Origin: JASSUD01 sp031963445
GTDB lineage: Bacteria; Pseudomonadota; Gammaproteobacteria; Burkholderiales; Burkholderiaceae
Direction: 5' to 3'
Assembly: GCA_031963445.1 (NCBI GenBank)
Contig: JASSUH010000001.1
Coordinates: forward strand, 2,046,001-2,110,000
Length of the DNA: 64,000 nt
Shown: positions 25,215-34,309 of the stretch, piece by piece
Layout of the letters: each line of letters opens with the position of its first letter
How positions within the stretch are numbered: position 1 is the first letter of the stretch
Translations under genes and position numbers: made by a program
Notes under the pieces: generated by a model
The model's input: only the letters and a program-made list of their open reading frames with translations
The model's database searches: none
Told to the model about the DNA's origin: nothing

Positions 25215-26693
25215 ATGAAGCGTAACCAGCAGGTTCGCTGTGCACCTTTACGCGCTGCGACTATGTGGGATCAGGCACACTGGCTCCGCATCGAAGCAAG
25301 GGTGAAGCGACTCCAGGAGCGTATCGCTCAGGCAATACAAGCGAAGCGATGGGGTAAGGCACGGGCCTTACAACATCTCTTAACGCGCTCATATAGCGGC
25401 AAAATGCTTGCTGTGAAACGAGTGACTGAAAATCGTGGAAAACGCACGCCTGGGGTTGACAAAGCACTCTGGTTGACCCCGGCAGCCAAAGGGAAAGGGA
25501 TGCTGTCACTGAGGCATCGTGGATACCGCGCACAACCACTACGACGCATCTATATCCCAAAAAGTAACGGCAAGCAGCGTCCACTGGGCATTCCTAGCAT
25601 GCGTTGCAGAGCGATGCAGGCATTATGGAAACTCGCTCTGGAACCTATTGCAGAGTGCAAAGCTGACCCAAACTCTTACGGCTTCAGGCCAGAGCGAAGG
25701 ACAGCGGATGCCATCGAACAGTGCTACAACTGTCTCGCTCAGAAAACGGCGGCAGACTGGGTGCTCGAAGGAGATATCAAGGGCTGTTTCGACAATATCA
25801 GCTCGGCATGGCTCTTGAAACATATCCCGATGGACAAACGCCTATTACAGCAATGGCTGCATGCCGGATACATCGATAAAGGCACCCTATTTGCGAGCAA
25901 AGCAGGTACTCCGCAAGGCGGTGTCATCTCGCCCATACTCGCCAATATGGCATTGGATGGACTAGAAACTGCCGTCTTCGCAAGTGTGGGGCCATACCGT
26001 ACCACCGCACGGCGGCTTAAACTCCATGTCATCCGCTACGCGGATGACTTTGTGGTCACCTCATCTTCGAAAGAAGTATTGGAAAACCAGGTTCGTCCGG
26101 CCATTGAGCAATTTATGGCTGTGCGAGGCTTAGCACTCTCAGATGAGAAAACCAAGATCACCCATATTGCCGAAGGCTTTGATTTCCTCGGTCAGAATGT
26201 ACGCAAGTACGGGCATAAGTTACTTATCAAGCCTGCCAAGAAGAGTGTTCAATCACTTCTGGATACTGTCCGAAGAATCATAAAAGAAGGGGCCAGCTAT
26301 ACTCAGATACGGCTGATACAAAAACTTAACCCTATCATTAGAGGGTGGGTGCAGTATCACCGACATGTGGTAGCTAAAGTGACCTTCTCCACTATCGATC
26401 ACACCCTTTGGCGGCTGCTTTGGAAATGGGCGAAGCGAAGACATTCTTCCAAAGGAGCACACTGGATTAAACAAAAGTACTTCCACAAAGAGAAAAAGCG
26501 CAATTGGGTATTTGCAGCACCGGAGCATCAGAAGAGTAATTCCCAAAGGATACAACTCTTCAATGCCGCAACGGTTCCCATTGTTAGGCACATAAAGATT
26601 CGTAACCTAGCAAACCCTTTTGACTCTCAGTGGAAGGATTATTTTAACCAGCGGCACAACTCCACGAGAACTACATATTGCCCAGTGCTCTGA
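25215..26693 (+). CDS. ltrA: Inner intron reverse transcriptase/maturase
   Basis: 492 residues from the ATG at 25215, with AAGGAAG upstream. RT blocks in order: YSGKMLAVKRVTENRGKRTP, YIPKSNGKQRPLGIP, DPNSYGFRPERRTADAI, VLEGDIKGCFDNIS, GTPQGGVISPILANMALDGL, the catalytic VIRYADDFVVTSSS, and LSDEKTKITHIAEGFDFLGQ. The maturase (X) domain follows (LNPIIRGWVQYHRHVV). The C-terminus begins like the DNA-binding/endonuclease region (NPFDSQWKDYF) but stops before any HNH Cys cluster, so an active En domain is doubtful. It assists splicing and retro-insertion of its own intron and perhaps of the outer one. Confidence 0.93.
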   Translation: MKRNQQVRCAPLRAATMWDQAHWLRIEARVKRLQERIAQAIQAKRWGKARALQHLLTRSYSGKMLAVKRVTENRGKRTPGVDKALWLTPAAKGKGMLSLRHRGYRAQPLRRIYIPKSNGKQRPLGIPSMRCRAMQALWKLALEPIAECKADPNSYGFRPERRTADAIEQCYNCLAQKTAADWVLEGDIKGCFDNISSAWLLKHIPMDKRLLQQWLHAGYIDKGTLFASKAGTPQGGVISPILANMALDGLETAVFASVGPYRTTARRLKLHVIRYADDFVVTSSSKEVLENQVRPAIEQFMAVRGLALSDEKTKITHIAEGFDFLGQNVRKYGHKLLIKPAKKSVQSLLDTVRRIIKEGASYTQIRLIQKLNPIIRGWVQYHRHVVAKVTFSTIDHTLWRLLWKWAKRRHSSKGAHWIKQKYFHKEKKRNWVFAAPEHQKSNSQRIQLFNAATVPIVRHIKIRNLANPFDSQWKDYFNQRHNSTRTTYCPVL

Positions 26694-26713
26694 ACCGTGC
26701 TGAACAATGGCTT

Positions 26714-26747
26714 GAGCCGTATGAGGCGTGAGTCTCACGTACGGTTC
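26714..26747 (+). ncRNA. Domain V of the inner group II intron
   Basis: Starts GAGCCGTATGAGGCGTGAG and closes with CTCACGTACGGTTC; GAGCCGT pairs with ACGGTTC and the internal GTGAG with CTCAC. This is the canonical catalytic 34-nt hairpin. Confidence 0.9.
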
Positions 26748-26788
26748 TTAGGGGGCGGGGGTTCAGTAATGGACTCCTGCTACCCGAC

Positions 26789-27896
26789 TCGGCCTGAACG
26801 TAGAACGGCGGATGCGATTGAACAGTGCTTCAAATGTCTGTGTCAAAAGAACTCAGCCACCTGGGTACTAGAGGGAGACATTAAAGGCTGCTTCGATAAC
26901 ATCAGTTCATCGTGGCTTCTTAGCCATATTCCAATGGACAAACGCATTCTACGTCAGTGGCTGTATGCCGGTTTTATTGATAAAGGCACTCTCTTTGCCA
27001 GCAAAGCAGGGACGCCGCAAGGCGGTGTCATCTCGCCCACCCTGGCAAATATGGCGTTGGATGGACTTGAAGCGGCTGTCTTCGCGAGCGTTGGTTCTCG
27101 CCACGTCGCCACTTCCAAGTTCTTGTTTCATGTCATCCGCTATGCGGATGACTGGGTGGTCACGTCAAACTCGAAAGAAGTGTTAGAAAAGCAAGTGCTT
27201 CCCGCAGTCAAGCAATTCATGGCTGAACGAGGGCTAACGCTTTCAGAAGAGAAAACGAAAATCACCCACATCGCTGAGGGGTTTGATTTCCTAGGACAAA
27301 ATGTACGTAAGTACAAGGGCAAGTTGCTGATTAAGCCTGCCAAGAAGAGCATCAAAGCGCTTCTTGAAAAAGTCCGAGGAGTGATCAAACTAAATGCTAG
27401 CGCAACACAAGCTCTGTTGATACACAAACTCAACCCCATTATTCGAGGTTGGGCTATGTACCATCGGCATGTTGTCGCCGCAGCAACTTTCACCTCTATC
27501 AATCACGCCATTTGGCAATCTCTGTGGAAATGGGCGAAGCGAAGACACCCTTCCAAGAGAGTGCACTGGATTAAGCAAAAGTATTTCCATCGAATAGGAA
27601 GATGGGATTGGGTATTTGCAGTCAAAGAGCGGTGTAAAGGGGAAACTCATTTCACCAGACTCTTTAACCCTGCCTTATTACCCATCGTCAGACATATCAA
27701 AATATGTAAGCTGGCTAACCCGTTTGATACGAAATGGAAAGACTACTTCATCCGGCGCAATAAAACCTCGACCTCTCCGAACTGCTCGGTGCCTAACAAG
27801 CGCTGTACTCTTGGCTTGAGCCGTGTGCTGGGAGACCAGCATGCACGGTTCTTAGGGGGCTGGGACTCAGTAATGGGTTCCGGCTACCTGACATAA
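26789..27896 (+). pseudogene. ltrA: Outer intron reverse transcriptase/maturase, 3' part
   Basis: Continues the interrupted gene: RPERRTADAIEQCFKCLCQK, VLEGDIKGCFDNISSSW, GTPQGGVISPTLANMALDGL, VIRYADDWVVTSNS, LNPIIRGWAMYHRHVV, NPFDTKWKDYF. Active-site YADD is intact. The stop that the inner copy has after YCPVL is lost, so the frame runs through domains V and VI and ends four bases past the intron at 27894-27896. It has no start of its own and needs splicing of the inner intron to be translated from 24098. Confidence 0.85.
27818..27851 (+). ncRNA. Domain V of the outer group II intron
   Basis: GAGCCGTGTGCTGGGAGAC pairs with CAGCATGCACGGTTC as in the inner intron, with a compensated middle stem (GCTGG/CCAGC). 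The covariation between the two copies supports a conserved structure. Confidence 0.88.
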
Positions 27897-27913
27897 TTAA
27901 AAGGTAGGCGGCG

Positions 27914-30811
27914 ATGGGAGGAGGAAAGCTCTATAAGGGAATTGCTTACATGCTGTTGGTGACTTTTCCTTTGTCTGCACTGGCGTCAGAAGTGAGTCGT
28001 ACCGCAACTGCTGCCCGTGATACCGCTGCTTTGGTGGCGACCCCATCGCCTCCTGACTTTAAGCAACTCGGACAAGAAGCCAAGGCATTAGGTACCAATC
28101 AAGCCGCTTCACTTAAAGACCAAACAGCCCAGATCACAGATGGAACCATAACGGTCCCTATACTGAAAAATGGCCAATTTGAAGCAGGCAATACTCACCT
28201 TTACGTAGATGATTTGTTCCCAGGTACTAGGCGAGATAACCCTGATCCGGCCAATACCTATTTTCCAGATGGCAAAAAGCCTGATCTCGATCAGCTCAAA
28301 GAGGTCTATGACGCCGATAAAGCGATGGGTGAAGCCGGAGAATCCGCCAAAAAAGGATTATGGAAAGAAGCGCAGCAAGCCCATCCTTCGATTGGTGGAG
28401 CCGCGTATCAGGTCGTGCTCGATGCATCACGGCGCACGCGACCTGATTTCAGCAATGATCCATTGCTAAATCAAAGTAAAAAAACTTATCAAGACATCGA
28501 CAAGATATCTAAGTGGTTTGGCGATTGTTCCACCGATACCACCTACGAACGCAAAGAGCGTATCACGCATATCCCTGACTATCAGCGTTGCGCGCAGCTC
28601 TATAAGCCTGCAGGAGGATGCGTCGTTCAGCACACCATCGAAATTGATACCGAACCCACTGATATGGTGTTTCTAGTCGATAACTCGGCCTCCATGCAGC
28701 CAGTCATTAACGATCTGCGAAATAACGTGCGTACCTTTGCCAATCTGATTACGCAAGGCAAAGCACGTAACTTGCGTTTAGGTGGCGCAGCGTTTCGAGA
28801 TTGGGACTACAACTGGAACAATATATCTTTATCGGAGGACGTCAATAACTTTCAAGGATGGCTTAACGGAGTACGGACTGCCTCTGCGCCAACTCGCCCC
28901 TTTGCAGCAGTCCAATGGGCCGCAGAGCATTTTGAGTGGCGCGACAACGTGCATCGCGTCATTGTATTGGTTGGTAATGATGATTACGGGTGCGGCTTTG
29001 GTCCCGGTGGTGCTCAAGGATGCCCTAGTCGAGATGAGGTGATCAATGCCCTAAGTAGTCGCGGTATTCAGCTTTATATTTTTCACAATAACCCGGAAGT
29101 GAAATCCCTAGGCCACCATCTGGCTGACTATTTTTCCGGCCCACGCCTTCTTAAATTTGCCCAATTCTTTACGGTCGTGACAGATCATTGGTCGCCGCAA
29201 TCGTGCATTAATGATGCTATCGCATCGCTAGAAGAATTCTGTCAAGGCAGCTATACCCCCACCCCCGCTACCGATGACCACTGTGTGAATTTATCTGGCT
29301 TTGACGTCTGCAAAGATGATCCGATTTATCAAAAGCTCAAGCCGCCACCGATCCCCAATGTGCCCAAACTGGCTGCCAAAGTCGATGTTTCCGCGCTGCG
29401 ATGTGACTATAACCACGGCGAAGGCACCTGTTGGATTGACGCGCAAGGGAAAAAACAGTGCCTCAGTAATGATAAAGATGTGGATCAATGCAAACCCTTA
29501 GAAACAAATCCGAAATGCGGCTTTGTCAGCTCCCAATGCGTAGAAGGGGCGAAAGGCTCTTGGGGTAACTGTTACGTCTGGGAAAGGACGTATGACTGTG
29601 GTGAAGATATTAAAGTCCCCACCATCGATAAATCGACGCAATACCGCTGTGCGGGACCAGTACGGTGTATGGGTGAAGATTGCGTTGATATTGATCGCTC
29701 GCAAAGTATGGATTTTGCGAAGGTGGCGGCGTTACTGAATGCCGCGCAGTTTATGACGCAAGATATGGATTGCAAGGATGTGACGGGCGGCAACAATCTG
29801 TACTGTCGCGCCTTTGCCGGTAAAGGCAGTGAATGCAAAATCGCGGTCGGCGGTATTCAGAATTGCTGCAAAAACCCGACAAACCTTTCCATGAACGATT
29901 ATCTAACGCTGATTTTATCGGTACCTAAGCTCGATGGCGCAATGATGGATATTGGGGATGGAAGCACGCTAGCAGGCTTAAAAGGTGCCTATCAGTGATT
30001 GCGCAATCCTGCTTTGAATGGCTGGACACAAGTCACAAAGCCTTTCGTGACGTATTTAGAGAATATGACCGGCGCGTTTAATAATTTTGTGCAGCCAGTC
30101 ACAGATGTCGCCAGGCAAGCGCTGTCAGCGCTCAAAGACCAGATCACAAAAATTACTTCCAAAGTCCTAACCAACGCCTCGACCACGGGAGCAGTCGGAG
30201 TTCCTACGGGTGCGCCGCAATCGATGACCGAGCAATTATTAGGACAACAAGGTGCAGCGATGCTCTCCACCGCAATGACGGTCTACACCGCCTATGTCGT
30301 GACAATGGTCATGATCCAAGTGATTTGGAAATGCGAGAAAGAAGAATTTGAAATGAATGCCAAGCGCCAACTCAAAAACTGCACGCATTTAGGTTCCTAT
30401 TGCAAAACCAAAGTACTTGGGGCCTGTATCGAAAAGCGCGAAGCGTATTGCTGTTTTAACTCACCGCTCTCTCGCATCATCCAAGAACAGGTACGCCCCC
30501 AACTCGGCCTAGATTGGGGTAATGCCAAACAGCCTCGATGTGACGGCATTCCGATAGAACGGATGGGCGAAGTTGACTGGAATAAAGTTAATCTCGATGA
30601 ATGGATAGGATTGCTTCAGCAAAACGGGCATTTCCCGAACCCTGAACTTTTAACGCATGAAGCACTAACGGGTACTGGTCATTCTTTCAATACGGATGGC
30701 AAACGTAAAAACATCGTAGATCGCACAACAGAGCGATTAAAAGGGGTCGAAATAGACAAGCTTCGAGATCAAGCGACGAAATTAATTAAGCCGGATACCG
30801 GCTCACATTAG
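27914..30811 (+). pseudogene. traN: TraN mating-pair stabilisation adhesin with an internal VWA domain; one in-frame TGA
   Basis: The protein would have 965 residues. Signal peptide about 1-24. Residues ~190-240 and 440-640 are Cys-rich TraN sequence (CSTDTTYERKERITHIPDYQ, GWTQVTKPF after the stop, CCFNSPLSRIIQEQVRPQLG). Residues ~250-435 form a von Willebrand A-like domain: MVFLVDNSASMQPVINDLRN (metal-site motif DxSxS at 256-260), then LRLGGAAFRDWDY and VIVLVGNDDYG. A TGA at 29996-29998 interrupts the otherwise continuous frame (GAYQ-stop-LRNPALNGW); no base is lost. TraN sits in the outer membrane and binds the recipient. Usual partners traF, traH and traG are not found downstream. Confidence 0.88.
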
Positions 30812-31587
30812 TCTAAAGATATTTTCATCTGGAATCTTTATTGAAAATAAATAATATTTAATGTATAAAATTAATTCGTAAATTATCAATCCGAACACAT
30901 TAAAATTTCAACAAAATAATTAAAATGATATAAAAATTTAATTATATTTAACATTAAATAAAATTCACTAAATGCGAATTAAATAAATTTAAACTCGCTT
31001 AAAAAAATTGGAGAAAATTATATGAAATATTAATATTTATGATAATTTGATGCATTCTTTAGAGGAAATTTTTCACCACTCATAAGGGAAAAATAAAGAC
31101 AATATAGGAATAAAAATAAAAATCATAAAAAATGCGCATTTAGCAAGGATTGAATTAATCGATAATTTTATAAATTTGGTAAAATCTGGAAAAGACGCTC
31201 TGAATTTATAAAAAAATATTAAAAGTGTTGCCCCCCAAATTAGTTATTTATATATTTTTATTGATCTCACGCCCTTTGCAAAATTGCCCTCATTTATCGG
31301 CATTTTCGGAGGGCTTCATATTTAGGTATTAAGTTACAGTGCCAATGATTTTTTTAATATTTGCCACCGCTGATTTTTTAACTCAATGCCAAAATAGTTC
31401 TTTCATTTTAATCAGAAATTATCGAGCCATGTGCGATTCACACACATCAAGCTTGGTAGATATTCGTTTTATATTGAATTATCTTTTTCACATTGATATG
31501 AATCATTAGCACTGTTAGGGAAACACTGATTTAATCAAGAATTTTTCGTGTTTATTTCTGCGGAAATTTCCCTGTACGCAAGATTTG
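30812..31587. other. Very AT-rich gap
   Basis: About 780 bases, mostly A and T (especially 30840-31250), without a credible gene or RNA. It separates the dead end of the tra operon from the metabolite patch and may mark a deletion that removed traF/H/G and an NRPS body. Confidence 0.45.
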
Positions 31588-31729
31588 AAGTATCGAGGTT
31601 TATGATATCCACAGCACATATGATCACATGGATAAGCCTGCACCGATGGCTGAAATCGGCCGTATTTTGGCCCAGAAGCTTGATCAATTACAGGAGCTAC
31701 AATCTTTCCAAAGCGAAGTAGCGATTTAG
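31588..31729 (+). pseudogene. 3' tail of a second NRPS gene (thioesterase end)
   Basis: Reads SIEVYDIHSTYDHMDKPAPM, AEIGRILAQKLDQLQELQ, QSEVAI and a TAG stop. This closely matches the last ~45 residues of the NRPS ending at 38182 (NIEIRDIHSTHNYMDEQAPM, AEIGLILAQKLDQLQ, QIEVAI). Nothing upstream of 31588 aligns, so the rest of this paralogue was deleted. Confidence 0.88.
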
Positions 31730-31905
31730 CCGTGTATCTTATGTGCTGTGGTGGAAGTTTTCGTTACCTGAGGTAAAGGAAGCTTCCACCTAGCCTTAAG
31801 GCCTGGGTTTTGTAATAGAGATTAACCCTTCGTTTTAGCTTGCAGTCAGTTAAGTAAAAATTTCGTCTAATAGGGGGATGAATAATGGCTGAATCATCAG
31901 GTTAG
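31730..31905 (+). repeat. Downstream repeat shared with 38183-38357
   Basis: The ~175 bases after the NRPS relic match the ~175 bases after the intact NRPS at roughly 85 percent (estimated by eye). Both copies contain a terminator-like hairpin: GGTGGAAG at 31750-31757 with CTTCCACC at 31783-31790, and GGTGGAAG at 38203-38210 with CTTCCATC at 38234-38241. The duplication therefore covered at least the gene's end plus its terminator. Confidence 0.82.
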
Positions 31906-33542
31906 CGGCTCGTTGAACCGTAGCGAATTAATGGAGCCTCTTCGCGGGGTATGCCGAGTCTATCTCTTAACTGCGCTGGTGTGATGACAGCTACTCCTTG
32001 CGTTTGTAGTGCTAGTCGAATGGCTCGTACTTGCTCACTTGTGCTGGATGCTTTGCGAATACGGCCCGGCACGAGTTCATCAACAACCGTCAGGGCATCC
32101 TCGAAGCCAATGCGGATACCATCTAAATCGAGTGCTAATGCAACACTCGTCAAAATAGTTTGCATATTACCCGGCATTAACATTGAGATAATCGAAGCAG
32201 GGCAACATTGTCTGATACGTTGCGTAATAGGCGACAGATATTCTATGGCGAGTTCGGTTGCTAAGATTTGAGATGCTGCATCATCAGCTTGCAATAGATC
32301 GCTGATACGTTGACGGATAGGAAGAGGAATTAATGAGTCATCAATCAATTCCCCATTTTCTGCTCCCCGTTTTTGCTGATCAACGCCTACCACTAGCATG
32401 AATAGCACAGGTGCTCCCAGTTCTTCTAGCGCTTCCTTATAGGTGGTCAGTGCATTATTTAAAATGGTGAGATTGAACACTTCCACCTCAGGGCGAATAC
32501 GGTGAGCTTTAAGGTGGGCTAATTGCGCATCGATAAACTCTGGAGGATTTTCGTAGCCTCCACCACCTGTAAATAGTACTGACCCAGGGCTGAATGAAGC
32601 GATATCTGGAACAAGTTTACGCACACCATAAGGCTTTAAATGAGCACGTCGTAATGGACTGTCAAATGCTGCTTTGTTACCTCGTACACTTGTTGAAAGA
32701 TTGATCACACCATCAGGATCTTGCTCCATAAGGGCTGGCACGATGACGTCAAATTGTGTTAGATCGATGTGATTGGCTTGTCCACTAGTTGACAGAGAAC
32801 CGCCTAAGCCAGGAATTTTTTCGATACGCTTATCACTTGTATCTCTGGTGTGCAAATGCACTAGTGCTGCCCCCTCCTGAAACGAAAGATGGCACTCCTC
32901 GATAATTCTATCGGGAGAAATGGGCATGTGAGGGGAACAGGCTTTTCCAGGATGCCAATATCCAGCAGGTTGATCAGCCCATCCAAGGTTGAGCAGCGTT
33001 TCAAAAACTGTCGGAGACAAGTGTTTGATTTCGCTTGCTATTTCAGGAGGTAGATAGCTATGTACACGAAGGTGTGGCCATAACAGATCTCCATTTTGAT
33101 CAGCTTGCCAGCCGTAAGTCGTTAGCTGTAAAACAATTTGTTTAATCAGCTTTTGTGAGGGAAGTAGATTAAGAAGGTCTCGCTTTATTTTGAATGCTTG
33201 GAGTTTTGCAGCGCGGTGGGTAGTTGGATTGATCCAACCGTCAACATGTTTTAGCCAGCCAGCGTGATTTAACGCTTCTAATGCTGACTCTTGTTCAGAG
33301 GTCGTTAAAGTATTGAAGGTCTCATGAGTAAAAATTTCTTTATAGCCAAATTGAAGGGAAATACCACCCGCGTTTGTGGATTGCCAATTCTCTCGATTTA
33401 GTATTTCAAAAATGGATTGTTTATTAATATCAGGAATAAAGTAATCAAGAATAAAATTCGGTATAAATTTTGGTTCAAACGGGTCAATATATTTTGGCAC
33501 TGCTCCAACAGGGGCTGCTGTAATAAACATTACAGATTTCAT
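31902..33542 (-). CDS. BKACE (DUF849, beta-keto acid cleavage enzyme) with a ~180-residue repeat insertion
   Basis: 546 residues from the ATG at 33542, chosen because AAAGG lies 8-10 bases upstream. The first strand VMFITAAPVGA (residues 4-14) and everything from about residue 195 (PISPDRIIEECHLSFQEGAA, LVHLHTRD with metal ligands His229 and His231, VINLSTSVRGNK, SVLFTGGGGYENPPE, LMPGNMQTILTSVALALDLD, IRIGFED) are the BKACE TIM barrel, which normally has ~300 residues and uses zinc to cleave beta-keto acids with acetyl-CoA. Between them lies an insertion with four GW/W repeats. The insertion falls at the end of strand 1, near the active-site mouth. It neighbours NRPS genes and may act on a related acid; the substrate is unknown. 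Confidence 0.8.
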   Translation of the reverse strand: MKSVMFITAAPVGAVPKYIDPFEPKFIPNFILDYFIPDINKQSIFEILNRENWQSTNAGGISLQFGYKEIFTHETFNTLTTSEQESALEALNHAGWLKHVDGWINPTTHRAAKLQAFKIKRDLLNLLPSQKLIKQIVLQLTTYGWQADQNGDLLWPHLRVHSYLPPEIASEIKHLSPTVFETLLNLGWADQPAGYWHPGKACSPHMPISPDRIIEECHLSFQEGAALVHLHTRDTSDKRIEKIPGLGGSLSTSGQANHIDLTQFDVIVPALMEQDPDGVINLSTSVRGNKAAFDSPLRRAHLKPYGVRKLVPDIASFSPGSVLFTGGGGYENPPEFIDAQLAHLKAHRIRPEVEVFNLTILNNALTTYKEALEELGAPVLFMLVVGVDQQKRGAENGELIDDSLIPLPIRQRISDLLQADDAASQILATELAIEYLSPITQRIRQCCPASIISMLMPGNMQTILTSVALALDLDGIRIGFEDALTVVDELVPGRIRKASSTSEQVRAIRLALQTQGVAVITPAQLRDRLGIPREEAPLIRYGSTSR

Positions 33543-33575
33543 AATAAGGCCTTTAGCGTATATTTTATTTTTCAA

Positions 33576-34297
33576 TGAGCCTTACTGTTTAAAAATTTGG
33601 CTAGCACGGTAAATATCTTCAATAAATAGATATATGTATTCATATTAAAAGATAAATGCTATACATCTTACCCATAAAACCATATCAGGTCATCGCATTA
33701 ATATTTCGATGAGGTAAAAAAATCAGGTTTTTACATTAATTTTCAAAGGTATTTTAAAAAATGAGAAATGCAGGTTACTACTAGCAAAGCAGATGGCTTC
33801 TGTATCAGAGGACGCAAACGTAAAGGTACAAAATCCGCTAGCTGGTGGATCGATTTATCGAGCATTCGATTGATTTTTAAAGGAAATTTCAAGTAAATAA
33901 GCAGAATAATTGTGTGCTAGCACTACGATCTTATTTATCAATCATTACCTTTGGAGATAACAGTTATTATTAAGTGATTCACTGTATTAATAATAAAAAT
34001 TATGCTGTCACAATAGCCGCTTAAAAAATAATAGGAATAGGCTATGTTCAGTGAGGAAATTAGAAAAATTTCCCTTTTTTACGCAAAGCTTTATTTTTTT
34101 AGCAGTTATTTACTGCTCCTTTCAAAAATTCCGCACGCTTTGAAAATCGGGATTGCGCAACAATATCTCTATTTTTTCTTCTTTAGACCAGCTAATAAGG
34201 GTGGTGCTAATCGAACACACAATAAAAAATTGAAGGTCACTGATAGCCCACGCGGAGAACGTTGGGGCAATGGGCTTTTTTAAATTCGGAATTAAAG
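33576..34297. other. Gap between divergent BKACE and NRPS genes
   Basis: About 720 bases, AT-rich. It must hold promoters for both genes. A 79-codon frame at 34044-34283 starts with hydrophobic residues but has no family and no ribosome binding site. Sequence at 33770-33890 looks like degraded coding DNA (RGRKRKGTKSASWW), not identified. Confidence 0.4.
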
Positions 34298-34309
34298 ATG
34301 GAGTCGTGT

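Larger units (their letters stand above)
24568..26788 (+). mobile_element. Inner group II intron (2,221 nt) nested in the outer intron's RT gene
   Basis: The 5' end is GTGCGACCTG after GGATT, the 3' end CTACCCGAC before TCGGCC. Removing it exactly restores GGA TTT CGG CCT (G-F-R-P), the conserved RT2-RT3 block, which fixes both boundaries to the base. It holds ribozyme domains I-III (24568-25200), an intact maturase gene and domain V at 26714-26747. It is closely related to, but not identical with, the outer intron. Confidence 0.92.
23493..27892 (+). mobile_element. Outer group II intron (2,179 nt without the nested copy), in traU
   Basis: The 5' end GTGCGACCTG and 3' end CTACCTGAC match the boundaries of the inner intron. 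It contains ribozyme domains I-III (23500-24090), a reverse transcriptase/maturase gene in two pieces (24098-24567 and 26789 onward), domain V at 27818-27851 and domain VI after it. Joining 23492 to 27893 gives GAT TGT TGT AAT AAT TAA at the end of traU. It is interrupted by the intron at 24568-26788. Splicing of both would need two ordered reactions. Confidence 0.88.

Noticed and set aside
24568..26788. Assembly duplication explaining the two intron copies
   Set aside because: The copies differ at many positions, and exact removal of the inner one restores the RT reading frame, so the nesting is real.
29996..29998. TGA reassigned as a sense codon (traN, and the IS transposase near 49925)
   Set aside because: Intact genes here (traL, traK, traW) end with TGA at the right places, so these are nonsense changes.
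34044..34283. 79-codon hydrophobic frame upstream of the NRPS
   Set aside because: No ribosome site or family; composition looks like AT-rich intergenic DNA.
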